A stretch of 64,000 nt of DNA, from NCBI GenBank assembly GCA_022496805.1, contig CM040104.1, positions 5,865,650 to 5,929,649 of the forward strand, given 5' to 3'. Below the pieces are notes generated by a model, which searched no databases, was not told where the DNA came from, and was given only the letters and a program-made list of their open reading frames with translations. Below, piece by piece: positions 12,401-24,551 of the stretch. Position numbers and translations under genes: made by a program. The stretch's first letter is position 1. Every line of letters starts with the position of its first letter. The DNA is from Pohlia nutans (taxonomy: Eukaryota > Streptophyta > Bryopsida > Bryales > Mniaceae).

Positions 12401-15400
12401 GCATGGTATTCTGCTGCTGGGTGCACACTCTGCTCAAAAGAAAGAAAATAAATAAAAGCAGTGGTGTCACAAAAATGGAGTTATGTATAAAGAAAAGTTG
12501 AAAATCTCAATGTGTAGATCACATCTGTATGGTTGAAGTTATCAAAAAGAAAGTATTAATACTTTTTAATTAATTTTGCAAGATTTTCTTTTGAAGTTCA
12601 CTTAAAAATCCCAAATTAACAATTTTTTAGTAAAAAGTTATAACGAATTTGGAATAACATGCACTATGAGATGGTATAATTTCCATTATTTGATTCTACT
12701 TATTTTAGAAAATCATTGTTAAGGTCTCACTTCTTAAACTAAGAATGAAACTTGACAAAAACCAATTGTCATTTAAAAAAAAATCACAATATTTTATTTT
12801 CAAGATCCATATTGTACAAATGGTAGTCAACTAGCACAAGAACCTAGGAAAATTTGGATGGATGAAAAGACTACAAGAGAAGGCTTACAATCTGTTCATC
12901 GTCCATTATATAGATGCAGGAGCGTCAAAGGCTTTAAAACATTCAACGGGAATGAATGGACTTAAAGATAAGAAACTGACCTGGAACATGTCCCAGTCGG
13001 GTTGCATGAACTCTGCAAAGAACAGAGTGTTGTATGCAACGGATGCAATGTGGATGGTGTGGGATGCAGGATCGCTTGGCCAAAAGTCGTCTGATGCTCG
13101 TATCACCGCAGTTTGCTTGGAGCTGCATGTCACAAGAGAATCCGGACATTATATCTCTGATTGTCCTCAATTTGCAATACTTGCAATGTGAACTCAATTG
13201 GCATTAACAATTAACATAGGTTTCATACTATCACCAATGATGGGCAGGTATTGACCATAGATCTCTACACTAAATACGGATATTAAGGGGACCCATACTA
13301 ATTTATCAACATTTCACACTGTATAAATATTTAACTCAATTTTTTATCTTTTATTGTAGAAGTACACCACATTGGGTCAAGTAATCAATCCACAAAGTGA
13401 CTAACTAATCTAATCTATCTACAAATTAATCATGAGGAAACTTTTACAAGGTAAGTCCCACTAATTTTTCCTTCCCCTTAATACCCCTATTTAGTGTAGA
13501 AGGTAGGCTACTATTGAATTGAGGGTTTACCATTTACCCATGGGTATTTCAAATCGATTGACTACATTTAAGAACCCTTTCACCTGCACATCACTACACT
13601 ACATTTTGCTAATAGTGCTACCCACACTAACTACTTACTTGAGGCTATAACTTTTTACACAACATGAATATTTTTACCAAGAGAAAAGATATTGAAACTA
13701 TACATGTAGGAGGAGCTCTGTAAACATAGTTGGTAAAAATATTCATGTTGCATACAAAGTTATAGCCATTTTAAACCAATTAGTGTAGGTGGCACTATTA
13801 TCAAAAAGTAGTGTAGTTTCAACCCACAATATAATTAAACATGATTAATTCCTCATCTACAATATTTGCATGGAAAGGTGCAGTAGAAATCATGTCATGT
13901 TCCAACCTAGACTCACTACCTTGAACACGACACAATTTCCAACTACATAAAGACTCACAATTACAGTGGATTTGAAATTGCTCGGCTATAAATACATTGC
14001 GGTTTGCAGAATCTTCAAATTCCAAAGATTTCTTCCACATGTATAGATATTTTGTTAGTGGAACATAACTTCTTTGTAATCAGAAGAACCCGCAGTAATT
14101 GCAATTGTAAAAAATCTGTGATCGTTTACCTTGCGCTGACCAAAATGTGAAAGGATGGAGGTAAAAGGCTTACCAGTAAAGGTTCTCAGTACTGTGACTC
14201 ATGCAGCTGATGCACCCATTTTCGGGGAAGTTGTGAGCAATGGAAGCCTCTAAAGCTTGATTAATTTGCTGCACAAGCTCGACACGGCCACCGAGGCCGG
14301 CACCCAACGTCTCTAAGAGGTTTTGAACATCCACTTTGACGCCATCCACACCAGCGGCGGCAAGGTAGCTGTGCAGCGCGTCGTAAAAAGCGAAGAACTC
14401 CTTGGGGTTGACTAAGCCCACGCCATTCACTGAAAGCATGTCAGCATGCATGTCCGGATCATTATCCAACACGCCAAGCGGGTACACAGGGTAAACAACG
14501 CTCGAGTCATAAAGCTTGGTGTTCACTCCCCCGGGTTGCACTCCGCCCCAATATCCAGCGAGCGCATGCCACACATACACATACCTGACATACATCAACA
14601 CCACATATCGTCATTAACCCCTAAAGGACCATAAGGCCCCCAGAACCTCATGTTTTTTTCAGTAGTTTTGAGTAGGTTTTATGTAGATTTTCTTTTGTTC
14701 AATTTTTTTTTATTTTTATTCAACATATGTAATATTCTTCACTAATTCCACCGATATAAAATTTGGCCCCATTTGAATTATATTTTTCACAACATGATCA
14801 TTTACATTTGTCATTTTAAAACCATGAATCCTTGGTCCTTTAGGGGTTAAGGTCGACAGCCCCATTCCAGGGCGGTAGGATATGGTCTATTCTAGTCATG
14901 AATGCAATTTAATATCGTCATTCTTGAAAAAATAAATTGTAGGACTTATATGTTGTATGACTTTTATATTTGTATATCGTCATTCTTGGAATATTTGAAT
15001 GACTTTTATGTTGAACCACTTCCTCGTAGATTTATTTTCTTCTCCCGGTGTTAAAAATCTTTGGAAAGGGGGCTATACAAGAGCTACTCTAAATATCCCT
15101 GAGAGTCCGAACTGGCTTACTTGAGATTGAACTCGGCCTTCGCATTGAGAACAATGTGCTGAAGTCCTAGGCTTTGATCCTCAGGCCAGGAACCAGCTAC
15201 TCCATCCTTTTGAAACTTGTGATTCTCCTTTATATGTGTCAGCCTACTCTTTACCCTGCCAACGAGAAAAATAAATAAATAAATAAAAAATGGGTAACAT
15301 CATAATACAGCGTAAAGAGGGGACTGTCAATCTAAAATATGGTACAGTAACACGAACTCTTCTTTTGCACTACTGCAGTAGAAATCATGTCTTAATTAAA

Positions 15401-18400
15401 CTAGGGATCCAACTAAATTTTGCTAGAATTGGTCATAAGCGATATATCCTAGCCAATTTGGATGGACTCTCTGGATTCAATTTGACATGATTTCTAGATC
15501 ACCCAATATTTGTATATAATATGGAGGGAAGATGTCAGTGGTGTCCAATTATATTGTGGATCGAGATATCTCCAAGGACTGAAGATATCTTCACACTATG
15601 AAATAGCAAGAATAGGTGGTGGAATGGCTACTAAAATATTAGCAACAAGAGTAAAAAGTGATCACTAGTACAGTACCTCACAAAACTGTTCCAATGCTGT
15701 AAATATCTTCTTTTGGTTGACTGTGGATGCTACATGGCAATTGCAAATGCCCATGTGGCATTGCAATAAGCTTCTAATCTACGTTAGGAAGCCACATGTA
15801 AAAACCAATGACATGCATGACTATCTATACGTGACAATTGTAGGGTTCAAAGCCATCTGATTCACTGGAACAGTTTTGTGAGTGCACTCTTCCAAAACTA
15901 AATGTTTACAAAAGCTTGTCAATCTTGATGGACCTTCAACTCTTTGTTGTAGAACTTTGTTCGAGTGTGTGTATAGACCATTTTCCTACAGTTTTTTGTA
16001 CTTTGTTGTTCTTGCTTCCAAGTAGAAAAGATGGTGTCTGCATTATCTTCTCAAAAAAAGTCAGACGTTCTTTCTATGTTGCAAAGAGGGTGCACTATAA
16101 GAGAAGTGTCAAGGAGTTTGCATGTGGGTGTTGGAACTGTGCAGAGGCTCCGACAAAAGTGTGTTTTCAATGTAGAATCATCACATGGAGGTAGACCAAG
16201 AAAGATGACTCCTGCAATGGAACGGTCTTGTGTATTGAATATGACTAGAGGTAAGCTTAGTACTGCAGTAGAGGCTACAAAAAATGTGCAAGAGGCATTT
16301 GGGATGCAAGTGTGTGTTGAAACAGTGAGACGTGTTTTACGTAGAGGTGGTTTACAATCACAAGTGAAGCAGAAAAAACCACGTCTTTCAGTCAAGAATA
16401 TCAAAGCACGTTTAGACTTTGCAAGAGCCCATCTAGATTGGACTATAGATGATTGGAGTCGTGTCATTTTCTCTGATGAGTCTAAAATCAACTTATTCTG
16501 CTCTGATGGAATCTCTTGGTGTTGGAGTCGTGATCCACATGAGTTGTCAACACGCACTGTTACAGAGACAGTAAAGCATGGTGGTGGTGGAATCATGATT
16601 TGGGGTAGTATGACCATTTATGGGCCAGGACTAGTGTACAAAGTTGAAGGCCGCCTCAATCAACATGGATATCGTCAGATTTTAGAGCAGACAATAGATG
16701 GTACAATTAGAAAATATGGATTAGATGCTACACAAGTCATTTTTCAGCAAGATAATGCTTCCGTTCACACCACAAAAATGATGCAAGAATGGTTTTCAAG
16801 GCAAAGTTTTAGTCTTCTAACGTGGCCTGCCCAATCCCCTGATTTAAATCCAATAGAACATCTATGGGCCATCCTCAAAAGGAGATTGAATCAATATGAT
16901 TCACCTCCAAAAGGAATGATAGAATTATGGGAACGTGTAGTACAAGTCTTCTCTTCTATTACTGCACATGATTGTAGAAGACTTATAGAAAGTATGCCCA
17001 AAAGGATTGAAGCTGTAATAGCTTCAAAAGGAAGATGGACAAAGTATTAGCTAGTTTACTTAGGGCACTCACAAAACTGTACCAATGTATATACTAGTTT
17101 TTAACTTTCATTTTTCCTTCAATGATATTTGATTTAGTTAGATTTTTTTTACAAATGTGTACTAGATTGGATGTAATATATGCCTCAAACTACTACTTGA
17201 AAGTTTGGACATCCATTTATCTTACACATACTTTTGAATCTAGAAGTTCCAATCATTGGAACAGTTTTGTGAGGTACTGTAGCTCTCCACTCAATCACCC
17301 AATGTGTTTACTATTATTAAAATAATCATATTCTTACTGGCAACTGAATGACAACTCCAATGCACTAAACAGTGTGACTGTGTTGTTTGAAAACTATCTG
17401 CAAAAATTATGAAAGATCCAGTTCTACTAGTACATGTGTCATAGCAGTAGTTGTTATAGTAAAATGTACCACATTCCTTACCAGAAAATCTTTTTGGAAC
17501 AGAATTATCAGCTCAAATGGGAACAGCTCAGGGAGTAATCAAGAAAAAGAAAATTAAAAATCTCAAGATTAGCGTTGCTTACTGAGTAACTTCAGTAGAG
17601 TCTCCTGCTGAAATATTGTCAGCCGCAACAGATTGCCAACCATCGTCAATGATCAAAAACCGAGCTGGTGTTCCACCTTGTGCCAAACTGAAAAAAAAAT
17701 TGAATTAGCAAACAATGTGAATGTCTTAACCCCTAAGTGACCAAGCCAAAAATAATAATAGAAAGTCTAATGGTTGTTGATTATAGAAACTTCCAAAGCA
17801 TATTTCTATTGTTCAAAAATGTAAGGCATGATTTTCTTCTTTCAATTGGAATATATTTTCGCCTTAAATAATCTATTTCAACCTTATAGATATGGAAACA
17901 ATCACTCTTGGTTGTTTGGGCATTAGGCAATAAGATTTCCTCCTTCTATTGGTACATTTTATTACCTTCCTTTAAGCTTCCTAAATGATTTATTTCAACT
18001 CCTATAGATATGAATGTAACCACTTTTGGACATTGAGTTAAAATTATCTTGCGATATGCTTATAATCATCAAACAGCAAGACAAACACAAATGATCTACC
18101 TGGATAAACCCTGGTTGACGCCCTCAGCTGAAACATTTGTGTAGAAGGCGTTCCACGTACACCAACCAAAGTAGTCCAGAATTCCTGGCAACTGTAACCA
18201 CCACCAAAAAACTGTCAACAATAATAAGTGACATCTTCTTTAAAAAAACAATTTGCAACAATAATATTGCCCTTGCATGGTATTTTCTAGAGTTCCGAAT
18301 ATAAGGTAGAGGTACCCATACTCAATAAGTACCCCAAAACTAATATGTAGACCTCCTAGAAGCTGCATTTCATAGACCTAAAAGCCAACACAGTGCTAGC

Positions 18401-20119
18401 CAATCAAGAGCCACCAACACAGAGCAACTTTATGCTTGGAAATTGATCGCATTGGTGTTGGTTATAGGTGAACCTATATATTAGTCATGGGTATCAAAGA
18501 ACTTTCCACTTCACTTCTTTTAATAGATTTATTTAAGAGAAAAAAAATCGAAAAAAATTACTATTCTACAATATCTCTGTTTCTCTATGCAAGAAAAAAA
18601 TCTCATTAGTATAACATTTCCCATGCTAAAAACCTTATGTTATCGGTTATGAGTACTTCTATCTTGTACTTTCATAGCCACCTCAGGGAGTGTGTGGCAA
18701 CTAATTGGCTCTGTCCTCACCAAATACATGCCATAGAGCCCTGCATACAATACCCCTTTCCATAGTGGTCACACTCGCTACAAACAATGTTGCTTTCTAT
18801 GGTTTGCAGGGTTGCAGTGAGGATGGCCTAAGTTTTGATTGATTTCAACCAATAGACAACTTTTGAGGAACAGAGGCAAAGTCCTGCAACAGCTGAAATT
18901 TGCACTGACCTGCTTTTTCTCACGGCGAAAAAATGTCTGCAAGTGTGCTTCCACAGCCCTGGCAAAATCATAAATGAACATACGTCAGCCAAAGGCAGGT
19001 TATTGACACACAAAACAACCATTTGGGTACAGATGTAGAAGAACGGACCATGGTGTATTTATAAAAACCAAAGATCAATGTTGAACCCTAAACCCTAATT
19101 TTTTGAGTCAGTGTGAAGTAGAACGGCCTGCACAGCCTAGCGGTTATTCCAGCTTTATAACAAACCCTACTCGCTCTGCTCCGTAGGGTTTGTGATTTCT
19201 GAAGGTCCACTATTCTACATGCTTGTAACAAGCACTCAAATACAGAAAAAAAACAGATGTTATGCTCTGTGACAGAACAATCAAAAGTCTAAATTGTCTA
19301 GAAAGGGGTCTAAGAATTTGATACACAAAGTGTTTTACCTCACAGCGTCAGCAATCACCTCAAAAGGATTACTGCCCACATTCACGTAAACCGGATTCAC
19401 CAAAAAAATTGTGGTCACAGCTGGGTCTCCTGCTTAATCACAAAAACCAAAACAGACATAAGAAAAAATGATATGAAATAAGAAAAAGAAAGTAAGATCA
19501 ACATTCTCAACATAATCAAGTCGTCTACTACTTTCAACACACAATTGGAACTCATTTCTCAGGAGGTCCTTCTCTCGATCAAAAAGAGAGGAACAAACAT
19601 AGAATAAAAGGCACCGCCATTACATTTGCACTTAGTCCTTTCTACACACAACTGCAGCTCCATCTCTCAATCACAAAGAGAGAAACAAACATAAAACAAA
19701 ATAATACATTTCTACTTACCACTTTCAACGCACAACTGGAGCTCATTGTGTGGATTGCCTTGAAGACAAGCTCGAAACGCGCCATCAATAATCGGCAACA
19801 ACACGGTGAAGTTCTCGCCAGGTCCTTCCAAGAGCATGAACTGAGTCTCGTAGGGAACGTCCCGTCCTGACGAGCCCATGCGTTGCGTCATCCACCAGAG
19901 TTTGAACCGGAAGCAACACAGGAAGCGAACATCTTCAAGCACGCCGAGCGGCACAGCGTGGTGACTCTTAGTGACTGCGAACGAAGCTCCCAGAAAACCC
20001 CCGTGACGAGAACGTTCGGTGAAGACAACATTCGATGAAACATTGCGCAGCAAGGGCTCTCCATCAATCAACAACTGCCCATCTTGGATGAAAATGGTAC
20101 TACTCTCTGTGACTGTCAT
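9439..20119 (-). CDS. Raffinose synthase / alkaline alpha-galactosidase-like (GH36), 12 exons
   Basis: Exons (minus strand): 20119-19720, 19429-19339, 18958-18910, 18191-18100, 17687-17583, 15255-15121, 14584-14174, 13122-12981, 12429-12362, 11389-11255, 10811-10505, 9744-9439. All joins are GT-AG and phases agree, giving 2241 nt and 746 residues. This is the length of plant SIP/DIN10-type proteins, which transfer galactose from galactinol to sucrose or cleave raffinose-type sugars, usually in cytosol or plastid. Family blocks in order: [13 protein letters not shown] (about 93-105), [34 protein letters not shown] (292-305), DGVKVDVQ with the putative nucleophile near D376, RASDDF near 436-441 (acid/base), [20 protein letters not shown] and [10 protein letters not shown]. 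The short DDGWQS-to-TGI/THIKEN spacing lacks the long insert of true raffinose synthases, so alkaline alpha-galactosidase activity is equally possible. One donor (exon 11) is the weak GTTTGA. Start is the first ATG of the family-like N terminus. Confidence 0.93.
11510..11765. mobile_element. Truncated TTAA-family fragment in GH36 intron 9
   Basis: This is the right-hand half of the copy A/B family (TTGTCAATATCTTATTCGT ... ACATTTAGGGGTTAA). It has one good end and no matching left end. It abuts the next element, sharing or adjoining the TTAA at 11762. Confidence 0.6.
11761..12315. mobile_element. TTAA-flanked MITE, copy D, GH36 intron 9
   Basis: About 555 bp from TTAACCCTTAAGCG to GCACAGTTAGGGGTTAA. 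It has no coding capacity and lies wholly within the intron between exons 9 and 10. Confidence 0.6.
13594..13816. mobile_element. Foldback MITE in GH36 intron 7
   Basis: The 223-bp unit is one long imperfect palindrome. It begins CTACACTACATTTTG and ends with the reverse complement of CTACACTACTTTTTG. The arms share AATAGTG, GGCTATAACTTT and CAACATGAATATTTTTACC. Confidence 0.75.
14614..14850. mobile_element. TTAA-flanked MITE, copy E, GH36 intron 6
   Basis: 237 bp with nearly perfect 18-base ends TTAACCCCTAAAGGACCA. It is the same subfamily as 36732-36873 and 46792-47030. It starts 30 bases from the exon 7 acceptor. Confidence 0.8.
15671..17279 (+). mobile_element. Full-length Tc1-type transposon with TA target duplication
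   Basis: 1609 bp, inserted in the intron between exons 5 and 6 of the GH36 gene, in opposite orientation to that gene. Ends are CAGTACCTCACAAAACTG and its exact reverse complement, bordered by TA at 15669-15670 and 17280-17281. Two further inverted copies of the core CTCACAAAACTGT lie inside (about 15868-15887 and 17065-17085), so each end is itself a palindrome of about 218 bp. Between them is an unbroken transposase gene. Excellent end identity and an open frame suggest recent insertion. Confidence 0.93.
16031..17050 (+). CDS. Tc1-type DD34E transposase
   Basis: Intronless, 339 residues, a normal length for Tc1-family transposases. These bind the terminal repeats and cut and paste the element at TA sites. 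The N terminus carries two helix-turn-helix regions (about residues 5-50, with [19 protein letters not shown], and 60-120), followed by a Tc3-like linker with [11 protein letters not shown]. The catalytic triad is visible and spaced correctly: D149 in FSDES, D241 in FQQDNAS and E276 in NPIEHLW, with 34 residues between the last two. No stop or frameshift interrupts it. The ATG at 16031 precedes the first helix directly. Plant mariner-like elements usually have DD39D; a DD34E protein is unusual in a plant gene. It appears intact, but activity is not shown. Confidence 0.93.
   Translation: MVSALSSQKKSDVLSMLQRGCTIREVSRSLHVGVGTVQRLRQKCVFNVESSHGGRPRKMTPAMERSCVLNMTRGKLSTAVEATKNVQEAFGMQVCVETVRRVLRRGGLQSQVKQKKPRLSVKNIKARLDFARAHLDWTIDDWSRVIFSDESKINLFCSDGISWCWSRDPHELSTRTVTETVKHGGGGIMIWGSMTIYGPGLVYKVEGRLNQHGYRQILEQTIDGTIRKYGLDATQVIFQQDNASVHTTKMMQEWFSRQSFSLLTWPAQSPDLNPIEHLWAILKRRLNQYDSPPKGMIELWERVVQVFSSITAHDCRRLIESMPKRIEAVIASKGRWTKY
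17726..18050. mobile_element. Partial TTAA-family element in GH36 intron 4
   Basis: The left end TTAACCCCTAAGTGACC is clear and matches the right end of copy F (22199-22655). No matching right end was found; the 18050 boundary is arbitrary. The sequence contains a diverged direct duplication of about 120 bp (AACCTATAGATATG / ACTCCTATAGATATG). Confidence 0.45.
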
Positions 20120-20867
20120 CGCTTCTACCCTCAATGCCCTGCACCTGCAATGCAAAGCACACATGAAATCAGAGAACCAATACAACATTTTCATGTAATT
20201 TCATGGGTGCAGAAACCTCTTTAATATGACCTCTAAAATGACATATCCTGCACAGTTAGCCACACTATCATTAGGTTCATCCTTTCAACTCAAAAAGCTT
20301 TGAACCCCAGTTTGATTTCAAGATTTCAGCCATGAATCGATAAGAAACTAACATGACATCAGAGAATCGATACATTTTCATGTAATAGAATTCACACTAT
20401 CATGGTTGCAGAAACCTCTTTAATATGACCTCTAAAATGACATTCTAGAATACATCCTGCACATTTGTTAGGCTTATCCTTTTAACTCAAATAGCTTTGA
20501 ACCCCTGTTTGATTTCAAGATTTCAGCCATGAATCAATAAGAAACTAACATGAAGTAGGATTTCATACATTTTGAGTTAAGGCATCAAAGTTTTGAACAT
20601 GAATCCATAAAGTAAGATTCTAGTTAAAAGGATATTAACTCTATTGACTGTAGAACTTGACACCTATTCAAAGTATGTCTTACTGAAACAGTTAATAAGA
20701 TTAAAGAATGTCGACGTCTGGATTCCACTTGCCTTCTTAAACCATACATTTTACAATTTCAGTTCAATATCATTCAAGTGGAAAACTACCACGTCTATGA
20801 AAACCACTCGTTAGAATCCCGCGCCAAAAATTCAAAATCAATGTGAGGTCCGAATAATGCTTACTTT

Positions 20868-21483
20868 GAATCTCTCCTGAGAGGTCGCCACACGAAAGGC
20901 TGAGGGTTTACACAATGGATCTTCTGTTGATGTTGTTGGAGACCTAAATTTTCTCCGGGAGGAATCCACTCGTTGAATCGTTTATGGTCACGATCGATGG
21001 CACGCCATGGAGAAATGGTCCATGGTGAGGAAACAACAACCGGGATGCTTGCACACTCCAGACCGTCTTTTCACCACAACAACAATCGTCGTTCGATCTC
21101 ACTGCCAAAGAAAAGACAACAATCATCAGAAATTGATCTCTCCTCCTCCCAAGAACCAAGAACCTCGACACCAGGCACCCGCCTTTCAATCCACTAATCT
21201 CTCATCATCTCTAAAAAAAAAATTTGCAACGCAGAAACAGAGTAAGAACTCAAATGACAACAGACTTAACCGAAAAGAGTGTCGCAAAGTGGAAACTCAC
21301 CTTGTACTCACCTTATACTCGTTTTCAATTCAAAATGACTAGAAAACCTAGTCTATGGTCGTACTCACCTTACTTTAGACTCGATTTCAATTGCACAAGA
21401 CTGCAAAACTAGTGTATGCTGAGTTGAAGGATTGGTACAGACGTTGGAAGAGATTGAATGCGGGAGCAAAGGCAGTTATAAAG
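20868..21483 (-). promoter_or_regulatory. Probable promoter and 5' UTR region of the GH36 gene
   Basis: On the minus strand a CCTTTATAACT (TATA-like) motif lies at about 21475-21484. A donor-like CAAAGTAAGC occurs near 20866, and a consensus acceptor TTGCATTGCAG sits about 40 bases upstream of the start codon. This suggests a leader exon starting near 21450 and a 5' UTR intron of about 0.7 kb. Inferred from sequence only. Confidence 0.4.
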
Positions 21484-21489
21484 GGAGTT

Positions 21490-22198
21490 GTTGCCTGGTT
21501 GCAAGCCACCTCGCTGGGACTACAGTGACTGAATACTGATCATTCCCGGGGCCCTGGCTAGCTGGTCACATCAGCAACCTGCTTGTCTTTTCTTTTCCTT
21601 TCTTTCTTTTTCTTGATTTGAAAGAGATCTCGTTTATCACCGACATAACATTCAGTAGCCTTCATGCCCACTGCCTTTCTTTCACGCACTCTGCTCATCA
21701 CCTTGAGCCTCCACCTGTCCACTTAGTTACTCATGAAGTACTGTTGGGTGTGGAATATTCCACACCATCTACTATAGAGCCAAGCCAAAGATAGTGCATG
21801 CTACTTAATGTTATGCAAGGGTCTCCCTTCCGGTTCAGTGCTTGTTTGTTCTTCTATCAATGGAATAAACGTTCATTTGTTTCAAAATAAAAAATAGAAA
21901 TCTCGTTTCTATTAACCAAAAAAACACAAATAGCAGGATCGTCACCGACTTAAAATGGCCCAAAATGACTTTAAAATAGCAAATATGACTTCTTTTTTAA
22001 ATCTATTTTCTCTCTCTTATTTCTTTTTTTTGAGTCAAATGGTGAAATCCATTGCAAATTGGTAAAAAAAAACAACACCGCCGCGAACCTAGCTGGCGAG
22101 TACACCATTTTAGGGATTTTAATACCTCATTAAACCTGAATACCTTAAAACAAACCTAACTACCTAAAAGTCCCATGACCAGGATGCCAATGGTTTCC
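21490..22198. other. Upstream flank of the GH36 gene
   Basis: Includes pyrimidine-rich stretches (about 21590-21610) and no supported coding frame. Probably distal promoter. Confidence 0.35.
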
Positions 22199-22655
22199 TT
22201 AACCCCTAAATGACAGAGGGATAAGGGCAAAACCTAGATGTGTTATAAAATGTTACTTCTACAACTTCGATGAAGTTTGGTCCAAAAGAGAAAATGAGAA
22301 GCATGATGTTTAGTGATTATCCGTACCGTCAAAGTTCCAGAAATAGTTTTAGATACTCATTTAATGAATTTAAGAGCATTTACCATTTAAAATTCACCAA
22401 AATTACAAAATTTATTTTTAGAATTTGAAATTTGGTATGATTGGTTAAAACTAAACATTCTATTCTAAAATTTATAAAGGCAAAATTTTCAAATGAAATG
22501 TTGCAAATGAAATGTATCAAAAAGCACTAGAACATGATCTTAACCCCCAATTTAAACAAAAACCAAAATTTGAAAAATGTCATTTCCTGCCCATGGGCAA
22601 TCACTACTGTTTGGGCTGTGACCAGAAAATGGTCGATCGGTCACTTAGGGGTTAA
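22199..22655. mobile_element. TTAA-flanked MITE, copy F
   Basis: 457 bp. The left end is TTAACCCCTAAATGAC. The right end, reversed, is TTAACCCCTAAGTGACCG. No coding capacity. Confidence 0.7.
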
Positions 22656-23405
22656 CTATTTTTGTTTTTTTGTCCTCATAATTTCTCGTTTTTTTTGCTT
22701 TCTTTCTTTTCTTTTTAATTATTTCTTGGTAACCCTGCTATAGTACTATTGTACATCAATTTGGATCCTAGGGAACCAGCAACTTGTTTGATGTGAGTAA
22801 GTTAGTTTAAGGTTCTTATTCTGTAAGGAGATCACTATCGCTATGATTCTCATAACATCCTTTAGCAGCCCCACTGTTCACCCTTGGGAATCAACATCGC
22901 AGACCAGAATCATTGCAGAAATCGTAATCTTTTGGAGAATCAAAGCCATCTCTAACTAATGATGGCTTGGCATCTCAACAAACTTCTAATTTTTAATAGT
23001 TTCTACATGTTCCACATCATCAATTCCCTGTTCATATGTTGATTCTTTGTGCAAGCAAAAGGGTATTGCAGTACGAGCTAAAGATTGTTATGTTGTGGCG
23101 ATTGATTGTTCTTGTGTTGTTTGGCGATATGACACGAATTGGTTGATTGTGATATGAACTGTAGTGTTTGATTTTGTTTGAGGGATCTGGGACAGTTTGT
23201 GATTCGCACGGCAATGACCGGCACGCAGGCCGTGTGCTGCTGTGGAAAGGCTTGTCACGGCGGCATGTTTTTAGAGGCATTTTTTGCACATGAAATGGTA
23301 GATCATCTAGCTAAGAGCTTTTTGTGGTGACTATACTTTCGTCAGTTAAGTTTTATTTTTATTTTTTTAAATGAAATTTGGCTACTATAATAAAATTGCA
23401 ATTTA
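22656..23405. other. Intergenic, nothing recognised
   Basis: A T-rich run (22660-22730) is followed by AT-rich sequence without supported genes. Confidence 0.4.
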
Positions 23406-23542
23406 GGGCTACTTCACATTATGGCTGAAAGTCGAGAGTCCGTCGAATTCCACCAATCAGATTGTAAGAAAGCCTTTGGTTAGCAATCTGATTGGTGGAA
23501 TTTGACATACTCTCAACTTTCGGCCATATTGTGAAGCAGCCG
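23406..23542. mobile_element. Harbinger/Tourist-like MITE, 137 bp
   Basis: The arms are inverted copies of about 58 bases: GGGCTACTTCACATTATGGC on the left, and GGCTGCTTCACAATATGGCC read from the right. The target duplication is TTA (23403-23405 and 23543-23545), as in PIF/Harbinger elements. Related to 43645-44007. Confidence 0.8.
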
Positions 23543-23604
23543 TTAATGTCCGGGACACTATTTCTCAACACGGACAATGTTTGACTTTTTGGAGATCAAT
23601 AGTG

Positions 23605-23607
<3 letters not shown>

Positions 23608-23651
<44 letters not shown>
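23608..23651. repeat. (TA)n microsatellite
   Basis: An uninterrupted alternation of T and A over about 43 bases. Confidence 0.95.
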
Positions 23652-23653
<2 letters not shown>

Positions 23654-23869
23654 AGATAAATACTTCAAGTAAACCTTTTAAATGTAGTGAGCTCATCAAA
23701 ATATGGCACTCTTAGTGGAAGTGGGAATGACAAGTGGCAAACTCCTATTTATTGTAGGAACAGATAGATAGATAGAAACTCCAACCCTAAAAAAGGGCCG
23801 GCGTGAATAAAGTGTCCGTTCGTAACGTCAATGACCCGATGCCCACCGGACAAAGGGACATTGGGACAA

Positions 23870-24149
23870 TACCGTACCAGGAAGGCAGGGTCGGCAGAAA
23901 ATAATTCCCCAAAAAAATGCCGAAAAAATAAATAAATTTATCAAGTATTTTGTCGAAATCAACAAAAATGAAGTCAACAAAAATCGTAGACAAAAAACAA
24001 AAGAAAACGTTTAGCCGCTAGTAAAATTCAATGTTAGTTATTAATAGCCGAATTTTTAATAATTGTTTTTGAAAGTGCCGACCTCCACTTTTTGAACTTT
24101 TATTAATTATTCGACACAAAAGTGCCGACCCTGCCTTCCTAGTACGGTA
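23870..24149. mobile_element. MITE with 27-base inverted ends
   Basis: The left end contains AGGAAGGCAGGGTCGGCA and the right end its reverse complement. The outer TACCGTAC is also inverted. The interior is AT-rich and non-coding. Target duplication not resolved. Confidence 0.65.
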
Positions 24150-24551
24150 CTACTCTCCCCTTTCGAGGATGGGCTATTGTAGGGACACTATTTTTCCTCA
24201 CATTTGAACAAATTGTGGTAAAATACATCAATTCTCACTGGACACTAAATCACAATTTTAGTGTAGTGTGGCCTTGTGTCGTTGGCCCAAGATTCCCCAT
24301 GATTTAACCATGCATTTACTTTTCATTTTCAGTAATTTATCCATAATTTAATACAATTTCTATAGTGACAAAATTCAATTAAAAACCCATAATTTACAGA
24401 CCTTAGGTCTAGAACGACTACAATGCACCCGTTTTCAAATGATACCAAGAACACGGTCAAATAGTGCACAGTCCGGGTGATCTCAACGTAACATATAATC
24501 CAACCAAACAAACTACATTCCTTAATATCGTAGTAGGATGTTAGTACACTA

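Noticed and set aside
16051..16617. 188-codon minus-strand open frame
   Set aside because: It is the antisense shadow of the Tc1 transposase and has no family features.
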